In this document: in pieces, positions 19,201 through 28,235 of the stretch
Layout: each line of letters opens with the position of its first letter
Position numbering within the stretch: the stretch's first letter is position 1
Assembly (NCBI GenBank): GCA_965222535.1
Contig: OZ244957.1
Coordinates: forward strand, 558,001 to 622,000
Origin: G965222535 sp965222535
Lineage (GTDB): Bacteria; Pseudomonadota; Gammaproteobacteria; HK1
Length of the DNA: 64,000 nt
Direction: 5' to 3'
Notes under the pieces: model-generated
Databases searched by the model: none
Told to the model about the DNA's origin: nothing
What the model saw: only the letters and a program-made list of their open reading frames with translations
Program-made: the position numbers and the translations under genes

Positions 19201-22200
19201 GTTTAGGATCTGTTGGCTTATTATGTGGTACCGGCGGCTTCTGCTTGGAGGACAGCGGCTCTGGCTCTGGTAGTGCCTTTTTCAACGCGCCAGATTTGCT
19301 TGCTTCAGATCCATCCGGATAACCGGGTAAATTTTTGCCAACTACGCTCTGCTCTGTATTGGTGAATAGCTTTTGTTTTGCCAACTGTGTTAGGTCATCA
19401 AATATCCGCTGAGCCGCTGCTTCATCAAACGTTCCTTTGGACCAGATACCACCAAGGGTTCCGAGTTCCAGATCTCTGGGCGGCGGCTCTGGCTGATTCT
19501 TTACCAGTGGTGCATCATTCGATATTCCCGTGTCCATCAATTTCCCTTCAGAGGAGGGTAGATTAGTGGCGTTCCTTGGCGGCAGGGCAGGCGGTTCCTG
19601 TGGCGGAGATGGCTTACCGAGACCCGTTCCAGGCATCCATGAATAACCATCAGGGCCCGCTGTGTTCTTACTAAGGAAAGCTCGGATGCTCCTGTCTATG
19701 GAACTTTCTATTGCGCTTCTATATCTAGGAGGCTGGATTTTATCTAATTCTTCTTTCAGCAGAGCATCAAATTTACCCTCATCATTGTAATCTAGCTTGA
19801 GCAGAATATCATTAGCCTGTTTTCTGGTGTCAAGTTTAAATTTAGTCTTATTCACATTGGCTTGGGCATCAGACACTCCTTTCTGTAACTCAACACTAGC
19901 CTGGTCTCTAGAAAGTTTTGCTTTCGCATCTTCTAGAATTTTCACCGCATTGTCATATTGTTCTTGGTAGAGGTCTAATCTTTTCTGTATATTTTCAATA
20001 AACCCTTGCTTCGTTTTCGTGCCTATATCCGACGCGTTATCGACGCCAACCGCTGCCTCATCCAGCGTTCTTGTGGTTTCAACACGGTTAGCAACTGATG
20101 CGGGGTTACTTTGCACAGTCTCTGCAAATTTCCCATGAGATGGTGGTAGATTAGCTGCCTTCTGCGGTAATGAAGGTTTTGTCTTGGGTGTTATCAGTGG
20201 TTTTTTCGTAGGAGGAACCGTTTTGGTATTCGCCAAATGATCTGTTTGAGTCTTTATCTTAGCGACTGAATGATCCATTATTTGTTTTTGGAAATTAGCT
20301 TTGTAAGCATCTAGCTTTAATGAGACCTCATCCCTAATGCCTTTATGTACTCCGCTTAAATCGAGCGATTCATTGAAACTCCTCAAATCATCAAAATTAG
20401 CCTTGTACAGGACATTCTTAACTGCCTTCACGATCGCCAAGTCCTCTTCAATTCCCTTTATCTCAGTAGCGATCTTTCTTTGCCTCACCTCACCGCCTTC
20501 GGTGAGAAATTTGTTTCCATCTGTTGATCTATACGCATCCAAACGATTAATTTCTAAGTTTTTTCCGGTGATAATCTTCTCAATCTCTGCTACTCTTGAA
20601 TTTGCCTCATCCAACATCGGGTTATCCAACGTCTTTGGCACTTCAACAGGTTTGCTATGCAGTGAGGCGTTTTCATCGATAGCACTGTAGTTTGTTGCTG
20701 TAATAGGATCGTTCTTTGTCGCCTTTGGAGCTTTAAAGTTGTGATCGAGCGCGGCATACTTATTATTGCTATCACCCGCATCCACTGCTCGTGCCGACGC
20801 CGATGGATCCGCAACCGCATCCACTGCTCGTGTCGACGTCGACGAATCCGCAAACGCATCCAGATCCATGACAAGAAAATTACCATACGTTACATCCTCC
20901 GGGTATCCCGCGTGCCTGAGCAGACTGTTAAGTTCGGTTATATCATCCATATTTCCTACTGATGGCTGTACTACATTATTGACCTCTCCCATCCGAAAAA
21001 AGCTTGCACTATCGTCAACATCCACTCTTCTTAGTCTCTCTAATTCGTTTTCCATAACTGCGTCTGCTGCCTTAATATCTCCATTTTTCAGGTGCGTTAA
21101 ATAACTCTCTTCTACCTTGTGTTGGGTTATGATTTCTTTATAATCCGCCTCATCCCAATCAGTTAGCTCGCCTCTCTTGCGTTGGCCTTCGAAATCCAAT
21201 CGCTGTTGTGTGATATCTTGCAAACGCCCCTCGCCTTGGTCGATAGCACGCTCTTTTGCTTCTTCTACTAATTCGGCCACCTTTTGCCTGGCTTCTGCTG
21301 GGGTTGGGGTTTCTGGCGCCGCATCATTCCATTTTTTTGCCGCCTGCGTGCTAGCCACATTCTGATCAACAGTATCTGCGTGTCTCAGCTTTCCTTTCTT
21401 TATTTTCGATGTCTTCACTCCTTTAGTGCTATCCTTGCGCTTAAACAAATTGCGGATCTTCTTCAGTATGCCACCCAAGCGAGATCGCTTGGATTTGCTA
21501 GTCGTACTAAGCACTGGAGCCAATTCCCGTATCACCGGCGAATTAGCAACATGCTGCTGTGGAAGGACCTCATAGGCAGACTTCAAAGTGTTCTCCGCCT
21601 CTTGGACGGCTTCGATTTGCCGCGGCGCATCATTCGGCAGTTGCCGCCCCTTGCCGAAACCGAGTGACTCCAGCGTCTCCTTAGGTGCGTCATCCACAAG
21701 TTGCGGCGTTAATGCTCCTTCCAGTTTCGTTCTTGGCGGCTTCTTGGCTACCTTTGGCGGGGAAGGTTTCTTTGATGTGGGCATCTGCGCCGGTAAAAAG
21801 TCTTGTTGGTCACGGAGCGTCCATGAGTCTTGCTCGCTAGCAGTCACCTTATTAGGTTCAATCGATAAATCATCCGGGTTTTCCACTTGCCTCGTATCAT
21901 TGACGATGAATTGCTTTCTTTTTCGTTGCTTAGCCTTAGCCTTAGAAGAGGAGGTATCTGATGCTGCCTTACCAAATTTATCCCCCCCCCCTCCCGGTAT
22001 CCCCGTGGTGGTTTTTCCTTCTAATTCTATTTTTTGAACAATCGTCGGTCCATCTCTGTAATTAAGGTCACGTGCCGAATCTATAACATCCGGTTCCGCT
22101 AGGAAATCATATCTGAGTCTATCCGCAGGTTTAAAAGAAGGATTATGCAGCACAGGCTTGATTTCATCCGTTTCACTCACTACAGACGCGGGGCCTTTGT

Positions 22201-25200
22201 TTGTTAAATTGCCTAATGTGCCATCTGTAGCATTGGTGTCATCGAATTTCACAACACTGGCTTTGGAGTTGTCAAATAGCAGCGGGGATGTCGTTTTGTT
22301 AAGCAGCAACGGTGCCGTTTGAGGGATAGAGTTAGGAGCAGTGGAATCAAGGTTCTTTGGCAGCGCCTCTAATTTCGGATCAGCTGTTGCATCCATGAAG
22401 TCTTCGATTCTGCTCACCTTAGGGTTGCTCTCTGCAGCTCCGATTAAGTCCGCAAGCTGCTGCTGGTCGCTGCTCAAACGACGAGCAGGCTTCGCCGGTC
22501 GTGGTGCATAGATATCATCTACATTAAATTGAACTGCATCACTGGCCTTCCCATTCTTATAGTCCTCAAGAACAGATCGCTGCATTTTGTTTATCGATTC
22601 CTCTAATGCTTTGTCTTTGAAGGCGCTGACGCTCACATATTCTGGTTCATCTGGGACTTCCAACTGCGCCCGGAACGAGCTGCTTTCGGTTATATCATCG
22701 AACGTACCACCGAGTCTTTTTCTGATGGTATCTATCTTGTCCCATAAAGAAAGTTTATGATTGTCTGTAATATTAGGGTCACTCAGAGATTTATTGATAT
22801 CGCTGAGTAGGTTATTCAGTTCATGTACACTGGTTTTAACATCAATCCTCAATAGTTCCTCGGCCTTAAATATGAGGTTAGAGGTTTCTACGTCTGAGGA
22901 TCCAAGAGCTGCATTGAAATCGGGAGAGGGAAGTATTTTTGCCTTTTCTATTTCGGATAATTGACTCGGATCTCTAGTGTAAAGTGGATCTTTTATGATC
23001 GTATAAGGGTTTTTCAGTGGCGTTGTTGAATTACGCCCGCTGCTTTGTCTTGCCAATTGTGCAGCGGCACTTATTTCATCATAAAGAGTATTACGAGTAG
23101 CAGTAACATTGAGGGCATTTTTTGATATAATGAATTCGCTGATATCTGCCCTGTCAATTCGAAAGAATATATTGGATAATGTGGTGATTGTATCAGGTGA
23201 GACTTGTTCCGACGTTGTAAACAATAGGCGGAACTGCTCTATGACGTAAGCAACATTGCTTGGTTGATAGGGCAGGTTACCTATATCTGAAAGCTTTTCT
23301 TGAAAACTAACTATCGGATCAGAGCCTTTTTTGAATGTCGCCAAACCCTCTATCATAAGGAGACGTTGCTCAGGATTTATGGAGTCGGTATCCTGAATCA
23401 GATCATTAGCTTTTTTTAGAAAGCTTTTTGTATCGATTCGAGAAGGATAATCATTAACTTTATTCGTATAGTTAGTAGTAAGTTTATTAAAATCACTACT
23501 AAAATCTTCATAAAGGCGCATTTTCTTATATTGGAGATCCAAGTCAAGATAATGCTTATGTATATCAAATCCTTGGTTACTAGTGTTTTTCTTTTTTAAT
23601 TTATTAATTTTGCTCTCAAGAGACTTAACTCTCTTAGCTATAAATTTATCTAGATCTGTCTTTGTCGATGATTTGCTAAATTTATTTATCTCAGATGAAA
23701 CTGCATCGAGTGCTTTATAATTTGTTTCTAAAGCTACACTCTTTTGTACAACCAGTTTTCTGGAAGTTTCACTGCGGGGGCTATCAATGACCAGAAAATA
23801 CATGTCTTTATTTATTTTACTTTTTACATAAGATATCAGTTGATTCTGTATTCTCTGTCGTTTTGTTTTAAGGTACATATCCAATTTATCGGCAGTAAGA
23901 TCACCTTTAGTCACTGGCTTCGGTGGATTAGGATTAGAATATGGATCTAATTCAAACACACGCTGTTCGTTGTTCTTTATTATCTGCTGGACGGATATTT
24001 CTGTATCTGGGGAAACAATAGAGGATCTTCTACTGTCGCTAATTTGCTCGAGATCCTCAATACTATCACTTTTATTCAGCGCCATAGTGCTATGATATGG
24101 AGAGGGTACCTGAAAACCGACGGTGTCGTAGGCTCCGCTGTTAGGTCTGGAGATGCTCGGTGGAACCCAATCAGCCCCTTCCTGACTGAGTCTTGGGCGC
24201 GGTGAAGTACTACCGCTTGCATCATATTGCGTAGCGCGGCGTGCACCCCCAAAGCCCTCTGTACTTTCTTGAGCTGCTCCGCTTCCCGCCTTTAGCTGTG
24301 ATGGTCCAATCTCCAACCCAGACGGTATTGAGGGCAGATAACGACTCTGATTATGGTTTTGCCTGAGTAACTGAATCGATGACGGTGTGGAATACGTAGA
24401 GTCTGTTTTTGCAGCAATGGTTGCTGTGTCTAGTAATTCATACACACCTATTGACTGATTTGAAACCGACTTAGGCTGTATTACATCAAGGCTAGGCAGG
24501 TTACTCGACTTGTTGATTGGTGACGTTGGGATAATATTCAGATTTGGGTCTAGAAGTTCTGGATCCAGTTGGCTATATCTTATGTTAAAATGATTGGCGA
24601 GATCGTCAGTTAAGGTTGCTGCCGATTCATAGCGAAAGGTATCTGTGCCGTTGTCCGCCGTACTTAAAAGCCCCTCTGGCGCACCATTGGCAGTACTCGT
24701 TCTATGAAGATAAGAGGAGTTCCCCGATTCAGGTAGCTGAAGGGTGGAGGCGGGCGGTGATGTATATATGGGGTAAATGGTGGTGACGGGCGGCGGCTGA
24801 TTGAGACTTTCTAACTGCGCAGCGTAATTAGTGGGAAGGGGAATTGCCTCCCTCGCCCCTGGTGCAATCTCATCTTGTAGAAACACCCTGTTCTTTTTGA
24901 AGAACCCCAGCGATGAGCTGCGCACAGGGGGGGTTGGGGCAAAGTCAGCGGCATTGGTCGCAGCTTTCGCCGCAGAATCCACATCCAAAAGATTTTTCGA
25001 TCTAGCAATGCCCTTGCCAGCGCCCTTGCCAATGCCCGTTAGAAGACCAAGACGGACTGCTGCACTCAATCCAGGATCGGCGGCCGGCGCCATACCAGGA
25101 TTAGGCCTCATAGCTGTTCTGCCGCTCTTAATCTTCGCTTGGCCTTTAATCTGCTGGCGAAACCCTAACGACGCCTTCAGCATCGACCACGTCCCCGCCT

Positions 25201-25801
25201 CCATCGAAAGAAGCTTTTCCCCACTATACGACGCGAAAGCGGCTTTGTAGCTCGCCACCCCGTATTCACGCTGAAATGAGGTGGCGGCAATCTCCAACAG
25301 CAACTTGTCATTGATGCTGGTGCCAGGCTTCTCCTCCATCCCCGCCAACCCGTTAATCAGACGGAAATCGCCGCTGGTTGTTACACGCAAACCACCCGCA
25401 GCGCCCAACACATCGCACATCCCTGCGCCAGACGTAACCACTCCCGCAAACGTCTCCGACACCGCCCCGCTCAGCATCAGCGTATCGGAGTAGAGGCGCA
25501 GGTTCAGACGACCGCGATAGGTTCTTTTCAGGATGCTCGCACTGGTCTCAATGTCTTTCCCCTCCAGCCTGTAGTTACCCTCAACGTTCACTTCCTCGTG
25601 CCCTGTCGCCGTATCGCTAGCCGACTCCTTGCCGATCTCCAGACGGTCCGATACGCCCCGACGCGCGGCCCTCTTCACCGCCACCAGATTGATCGTCTCG
25701 GCGCGCAACTCCAGCGCGCAACGCTCCTCTGTACCGCTAACCTGCGGTTCTGAAGAGGTGGTAGTGGTAGTGGTAGTGCTTGTTTCGTCGTTGTCAGCCA
25801 T
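16232..25801 (-). CDS. Giant modular protein 1 (3189 aa), candidate host-directed effector
   Basis: No known enzyme is recognised. Residues 1-240 are nearly identical to giant protein 2 and look beta-rich; no signal peptide is seen. Then come: a Ser/Pro/Tyr-rich linker (to about 620); a helical block (about 640-1000); tyrosine motifs DEPEYVSV (Y1055) and DDIYAPRPAKPARR (Y1098); a Gly-rich linker; a basic amphipathic segment GGILKKIRNLFKRK (about 1440-1475); coiled coils; and three modules with PPALPPRN-type ends (Arg 2076, 2217, 2381). These are bracketed by two homologous coiled coils (about 1920-2050 and 2540-2660), each followed by a YxxM site (Y2053, Y2683). After that come four KNAPPPLPS repeats and a C-terminal coiled coil. 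GAGG precedes the ATG. The reading as a host-directed effector is inference; a structural or surface protein is the alternative. Confidence 0.8.
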   Translation of the reverse strand: MADNDETSTTTTTTTSSEPQVSGTEERCALELRAETINLVAVKRAARRGVSDRLEIGKESASDTATGHEEVNVEGNYRLEGKDIETSASILKRTYRGRLNLRLYSDTLMLSGAVSETFAGVVTSGAGMCDVLGAAGGLRVTTSGDFRLINGLAGMEEKPGTSINDKLLLEIAATSFQREYGVASYKAAFASYSGEKLLSMEAGTWSMLKASLGFRQQIKGQAKIKSGRTAMRPNPGMAPAADPGLSAAVRLGLLTGIGKGAGKGIARSKNLLDVDSAAKAATNAADFAPTPPVRSSSLGFFKKNRVFLQDEIAPGAREAIPLPTNYAAQLESLNQPPPVTTIYPIYTSPPASTLQLPESGNSSYLHRTSTANGAPEGLLSTADNGTDTFRYESAATLTDDLANHFNIRYSQLDPELLDPNLNIIPTSPINKSSNLPSLDVIQPKSVSNQSIGVYELLDTATIAAKTDSTYSTPSSIQLLRQNHNQSRYLPSIPSGLEIGPSQLKAGSGAAQESTEGFGGARRATQYDASGSTSPRPRLSQEGADWVPPSISRPNSGAYDTVGFQVPSPYHSTMALNKSDSIEDLEQISDSRRSSIVSPDTEISVQQIIKNNEQRVFELDPYSNPNPPKPVTKGDLTADKLDMYLKTKRQRIQNQLISYVKSKINKDMYFLVIDSPRSETSRKLVVQKSVALETNYKALDAVSSEINKFSKSSTKTDLDKFIAKRVKSLESKINKLKKKNTSNQGFDIHKHYLDLDLQYKKMRLYEDFSSDFNKLTTNYTNKVNDYPSRIDTKSFLKKANDLIQDTDSINPEQRLLMIEGLATFKKGSDPIVSFQEKLSDIGNLPYQPSNVAYVIEQFRLLFTTSEQVSPDTITTLSNIFFRIDRADISEFIISKNALNVTATRNTLYDEISAAAQLARQSSGRNSTTPLKNPYTIIKDPLYTRDPSQLSEIEKAKILPSPDFNAALGSSDVETSNLIFKAEELLRIDVKTSVHELNNLLSDINKSLSDPNITDNHKLSLWDKIDTIRKRLGGTFDDITESSSFRAQLEVPDEPEYVSVSAFKDKALEESINKMQRSVLEDYKNGKASDAVQFNVDDIYAPRPAKPARRLSSDQQQLADLIGAAESNPKVSRIEDFMDATADPKLEALPKNLDSTAPNSIPQTAPLLLNKTTSPLLFDNSKASVVKFDDTNATDGTLGNLTNKGPASVVSETDEIKPVLHNPSFKPADRLRYDFLAEPDVIDSARDLNYRDGPTIVQKIELEGKTTTGIPGGGGDKFGKAASDTSSSKAKAKQRKRKQFIVNDTRQVENPDDLSIEPNKVTASEQDSWTLRDQQDFLPAQMPTSKKPSPPKVAKKPPRTKLEGALTPQLVDDAPKETLESLGFGKGRQLPNDAPRQIEAVQEAENTLKSAYEVLPQQHVANSPVIRELAPVLSTTSKSKRSRLGGILKKIRNLFKRKDSTKGVKTSKIKKGKLRHADTVDQNVASTQAAKKWNDAAPETPTPAEARQKVAELVEEAKERAIDQGEGRLQDITQQRLDFEGQRKRGELTDWDEADYKEIITQHKVEESYLTHLKNGDIKAADAVMENELERLRRVDVDDSASFFRMGEVNNVVQPSVGNMDDITELNSLLRHAGYPEDVTYGNFLVMDLDAFADSSTSTRAVDAVADPSASARAVDAGDSNNKYAALDHNFKAPKATKNDPITATNYSAIDENASLHSKPVEVPKTLDNPMLDEANSRVAEIEKIITGKNLEINRLDAYRSTDGNKFLTEGGEVRQRKIATEIKGIEEDLAIVKAVKNVLYKANFDDLRSFNESLDLSGVHKGIRDEVSLKLDAYKANFQKQIMDHSVAKIKTQTDHLANTKTVPPTKKPLITPKTKPSLPQKAANLPPSHGKFAETVQSNPASVANRVETTRTLDEAAVGVDNASDIGTKTKQGFIENIQKRLDLYQEQYDNAVKILEDAKAKLSRDQASVELQKGVSDAQANVNKTKFKLDTRKQANDILLKLDYNDEGKFDALLKEELDKIQPPRYRSAIESSIDRSIRAFLSKNTAGPDGYSWMPGTGLGKPSPPQEPPALPPRNATNLPSSEGKLMDTGISNDAPLVKNQPEPPPRDLELGTLGGIWSKGTFDEAAAQRIFDDLTQLAKQKLFTNTEQSVVGKNLPGYPDGSEASKSGALKKALPEPEPLSSKQKPPVPHNKPTDPKPTSPTRSQDPPPALPPRNAANLPSSEGKLVDTAIPNDAPPVKKQPVPPPRNPELGVPDGVGSKGAFDETAVQRLFDDIKTKVAERKPFTNTEQSVVGKNLPGYPDGSEASKSGALKKAPPDLPLKQKPLPSEPPSSKPKPPVPHNKPTASKPISPTRSLDQTTTGVSKLSPLQDSPALPPRGTANPSSSQGKLVDTAISNDAPLVKNQPVPSPRNLELGAPDGIGYKGAFDETAVQRRLDEIDAETNKLLQDNYNPESSLTSIDPAVTKKLTALDLEKEFLSKLKSGFASHDAALRQIGVLKAQLAETNLFTSTQQSIFVKKLTGYLDETATGVDNVSDIGAGAKQKFIEDIDQQSIAKNQLTYDDAVKKLKDAKVKYTQSNIELNKVKVDSAQAKVNQAKSNLDLRKHAKQILENLDYSDANKFNELLKKELGKIQSPEYKSRLEGAIGKYNRSFLTGFLGETDFLGKTDVIGKKTTDATGYTMMPGTGLSKLSTPQLEPPTIKNKLGTLNTGLEKTEVPRPHIASKSAPPPLPSKNAPPPLPSKNAPPPLPSKNAPPPSLPAKNASSGIDNLQKTPGTGHKLPSKAEVESHYMSVKDLDFSGKKAPKGFPSGKGGKVKLSGSESHYATIDFDKTQKYAANIDGGSYSKQAQANVENLQVELKMEITSTDGTASKIEDIKKLAIKKQELASDYTEYYQTAYNQDGKWVQYNIDKAVDKTYTKKTVTPSGREIEQNYVKQEIIETTKKEQVYNTRADFETKKVQTQRDMGRANTELQKAQSKIDVQQRVIKTVGEFDLGADGGKRTKEVIDRAVAKAKAAGADYESVKIQLDRLHKRFYDADGSVVPLQGEDVWRFDEILQKEQAQIAENYTEAKQALEAEQKNASKYNKFNKKLAKSEDLNKDQFQAKFRQAQEKITSHEADVKAFKTNQDATNEAVGLIRKHYDFGAGNNEVGYNKIVADIESNPDELFQIRVRGEFYRLLELFEKR
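17519..17620 (-). repeat. 27-bp tandem repeat encoding KNAPPPLPS
   Basis: About four units of a 27-bp repeat inside giant gene 1 encode Lys-Asn-Ala-Pro-Pro-Pro-Leu-Pro-Ser. The last unit is diverged (PPPSLPAKN) and includes a run of eight G on the plus strand. This gives a polyproline linker of about 40 residues. Confidence 0.9.
18484..19600 (-). repeat. Three SH3-ligand-like modules in giant gene 1
   Basis: Three long repeats of 420-490 bp each begin with a PPALPPRN/G-type stretch and continue LPSSEGKLVDT, ISNDAPLVKNQPVPPPRN and GAFDETAVQR. The latter two thirds include FTNTEQSVVGKNLPGYPDGS and KPPVPHNKP. They are similar but not identical, so they are older than the 27-bp array. Confidence 0.85.
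21982..21991. repeat. C10 homopolymer inside giant gene 1
   Basis: Ten consecutive C on the plus strand encode part of the glycine run in TGIPGGGGDKFG on the coding strand, about residue 1272. A gain or loss of one base would truncate the protein. Confidence 0.85.
25078..25801 (-). other. Shared N-terminal domain of the giant proteins, copy 1
   Basis: The first 240 codons match 42889-43602 almost base for base, differing mainly in the length of a threonine run and a handful of substitutions. Similarity stops sharply near GMAPAA. Alternating hydrophobic residues (EGNYRLEGKDIETSAS, RLNLRLYSDTLMLSGAV, GGLRVTTSGDFRLIN) suggest beta-strands, perhaps a beta-solenoid. Confidence 0.9.
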
Positions 25802-25889
25802 TATCTTTTACCTCGGGCAACACAAGACAGGATAATATTATTTTGGAGATGTGGTAGATAGAACTGAGCTATTGTCAAATCTGGTGTAT

Positions 25890-26372
25890 AGGGGATTGCA
25901 TCAAGCGCTGGTACTCATCGCCCCAACGCTGCTTCAAGCGCGACACCGTGGTGGCTGACAAGCCCGCTGCATCCGGGCCACCCGTACTTTCAGTGCTTTA
26001 CTCATGTCACCCGTTGAGATGCTTTTTAGATACAGCCACGGCAGCGCCGCTTCCAGAGAGCGGGTTTTGCGAACCTACGGTGGTGCCAGCAGTGAGTGGA
26101 AAACCACCGCCTCTCCAGTCCGTGAGCGTACCTTCGGCACTCTCACAAAAACCGCGCCAACCCCGGTTTGAAGGGTGCGCTCCGGGTGGTAACCGTTACG
26201 CACCACCGCCTTGCCATCTCTGTGTACGGCAAGGATCAAACTGCCGCAGCAACTCATGCTCGGCGTCCACGGCTTGGTGGATCAACTGCTTAGCTCCCTG
26301 CAGCAGCAGTTCACTCAAGGGGCCAAAGGGTTCCTCTACACCGCTTGGGGCAATTGCGTTATGCTTACTCAT
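25890..26372 (-). pseudogene. IS256-family transposase remnant
   Basis: From an ATG at 26372 (with AAGGAGAG upstream) the minus strand reads LLQGAKQLIHQAVDAEHELL, then changes frame into VVRNGYHPERTLQTGVGAVF with RVPKVRSRTGEAV. After a stop it continues SLEAALPWLYLKSISTGDMS and, in another frame, GPDAAGLSATTVSRLKQRWG. These are consecutive N-terminal blocks of IS256/Mutator-type transposases. At least two frameshifts and a stop are present and the DDE catalytic domain is missing. The remnant ends about 90 bp upstream of giant gene 1. Confidence 0.85.
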
Positions 26373-26518
26373 AGTGGCTTCTCTCCTTAAGATTGATGGG
26401 TTTGTTTACAACTTCCAATCAATCAGAGTCGCCGCTCTTTTTCAACCCATCAACCACCACTTTCGCTTATAGCTCGATAGAACTTTCTATCTAGAATTTA
26501 TTGATTACCTTATTATAG

Positions 26519-26665
26519 TTGATGATCTCGCAAAAGGTCTGATTGAGCCGGTTTTGGCCATTATTAACACCCTTGGTGAATTCGTAAAGTGTTGGTGTTC
26601 ATGGATATTACTTTCTGTAGCAGAACACCAAGATAGCCGCGGATAATGTATTGCGGAACCATCAG
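26519..26665 (+). repeat. 140-bp dispersed repeat (third type), copy 1
   Basis: It begins GATGATCTCGCAAAAGGTCT, includes GAGCCGGTTTTGGCCATTAT, AAAGTGTTGGTGTTCATGG and ATATTACTTTCTGTAGCAG, and ends near GATAGCCGCGGATAATG. Copies lie at 54088-54230 (inverted) and 60705-60850. Confidence 0.8.
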
Positions 26666-26887
26666 CAATGCATTGAAAATACTGGATAAGGTAGAAATAG
26701 AGGAGGTATTTACAGGCTCCAATCGGTTATCATAGTGAGGTCCATTTCACCGCTTTCTTTGACCTGCCACTCTCCACACCAAAGACTACCAAAGTCTCCT
26801 GCTGTTTGACCCGCTGGCCGATTTTAGCCCAAGACATTAAGAGGCTGCTGCAGACCTTGTGGGATTACGAATTTCGCCAAGGAACTC

Positions 26888-26945
26888 CGAAAAACCTCAA
26901 CGGGGTGGGGGCTGGGGGAAAGGATTGTTTTATTTTTAATGACGA
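26888..26945 (-). repeat. 3' end of the dispersed repeat, solo copy
   Basis: Inverted common 3' block: CCGAAAAACCTCAACGGGGT, GGGGGAAAGG and ATTGTTTTATTTTTAATGA. It is followed at 26983-26996 by a run of 14 G. Confidence 0.75.
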
Positions 26946-27360
26946 TCAAAAAAGTGCTCCATGAAGCGATATTTGCTCTTGCGGGGGGGGGGGGGGCATC
27001 TGCTTTATCCCCTTTGAAAGGCTGAAAGGCTTACCCTTACGGAGGTTCGGAATGGCATCAAAATCATTCTTACCCAAAGGCAGTTGAGTGACGTCGGCGC
27101 TGATCAGCTCTATAGACGGAATGCCATGGCGTTCCGCACCTTTTCGTAGCCCCCTCCTTCAAACAAGCAGCGGTTCAGAGGCTGGCACGATCAGTGCCAA
27201 ATCTTCCTTCAGAGGTGTAGAATCCCTTACTGGATTTTAATTCAGGTGAGAAGCGCTCAATCACGTTGTCGCTCACTTCCAGATGGCGTTCGGGACACAG
27301 ATACGGCTTGTCCATGAATAAGGCATCCCAATAAAGCCACCCGCTACCCAATGCCGGATA
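26946..27360. other. Degenerate region before dsbC
   Basis: After the G14 run the minus strand has short coding-like stretches broken by stops, such as GIPSIELISADVTQLPLGKN, DFDAIPNLRKGKPFSLSKGI and MDKPYLCPERHLEVSDNVI. They read like remnants of one gene, possibly a transposase, but I cannot name the family. Confidence 0.4.
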
Positions 27361-27378
27361 ATGATAAGAGAGGAGAAT

Positions 27379-28104
27379 ATGATGAACAGCCGCGGGTTAG
27401 CGCTTACTCTTTTTCTCGTGGGAGCGGTAGCTGTGTCGTCGGCGAGCAGCGCCGAGCCGCCGGCGGCGTTGAAAGCAGTGGTGGCGAGGCTGTTGCCGAA
27501 CATTACGGAGGATGCCATCACCCCATCCCCCATCCCGAATATTTACCAAATCGTGTATGGCGCTGAGATTTTGTATATCACCGCCGACGGTCGCTTCATC
27601 CTCAAGGGGGATCTGTTCGATCGGCAAAGCCGCGCTAATCTTACAGCGCAAACACGCCAGCAAGTGCGCCGCCGGGCGGTCAATGCGCTGGGCGATTCCT
27701 CGATGATCGTATTTCCCGCCAAGGACAGCAAATACACTGTTACGGTATTCACCGACGTTGATTGCGTTTATTGCGCTCGCTTCCACCGCCAGATGGCGGA
27801 ATACAACGCGCACCGCATCAGTGTGCGATATGTGGCTTTCCCGCGCAGTGGTATGGAGACGGCGACCTATGCCAAAATGGTATCGGTGTGGTGCGCCAAT
27901 GATCCGCACTGGGCAATGACGCGCGCTAAAGCGGGGCAATCGATCGCGCCCCGCAACTGCAAAAACCCGGTTGCCGAACACTACCAAGCCGGCCAAAGGA
28001 TAGGGGTGCGCGGGACGCCGTCGATTGTATTGGATTCTGGCGAGTTGGTTGGCGGCTACGTCTCTCCCAAGGATTTAGCGACCCTGCTCAACTCACCCGG
28101 CTGA
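27379..28104 (+). CDS. DsbC-family thiol:disulfide interchange protein
   Basis: A 241-aa periplasmic disulfide isomerase of the DsbC/DsbG type. A signal peptide (LALTLFLVGAVAVSSASSA) is followed by the N-terminal dimerisation domain ending YITADGRFILKGDLFDRQ. The thioredoxin domain carries the active site DVDCVYCARFHRQM and the cis-proline loop GVRGTPSIVLDSGELVGGYV. Two further cysteines (VWCANDP, PRNCKNP) match the structural pair in DsbC. AGGAGA sits directly before the ATG at 27379, which was preferred over 27361. It probably isomerises disulfides in secreted proteins together with a DsbD. Confidence 0.92.
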   Translation: MMNSRGLALTLFLVGAVAVSSASSAEPPAALKAVVARLLPNITEDAITPSPIPNIYQIVYGAEILYITADGRFILKGDLFDRQSRANLTAQTRQQVRRRAVNALGDSSMIVFPAKDSKYTVTVFTDVDCVYCARFHRQMAEYNAHRISVRYVAFPRSGMETATYAKMVSVWCANDPHWAMTRAKAGQSIAPRNCKNPVAEHYQAGQRIGVRGTPSIVLDSGELVGGYVSPKDLATLLNSPG

Positions 28105-28235
28105 TAGACCGATCAGCAGACGTAGCCCCTTTCTTCTTTACCCTTGTCTCTACTTGCGGCATTCCCATTGGCGGCACCAGTGCTTGCGTTGACGTTGATG
28201 CCGCAGCCATCCACGCTGCTCAAGAGGCACTGGCA

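Noticed and set aside
25873..25878. TTGACA-like -35 element upstream of giant gene 1
   Set aside because: No acceptable -10 element at 16-18 bp spacing, so no promoter is claimed.
26983..26996. G14 run as a third phase-variable tract
   Set aside because: It is intergenic and not close enough to a start codon to suggest control of a gene; it may only mark a repeat junction.
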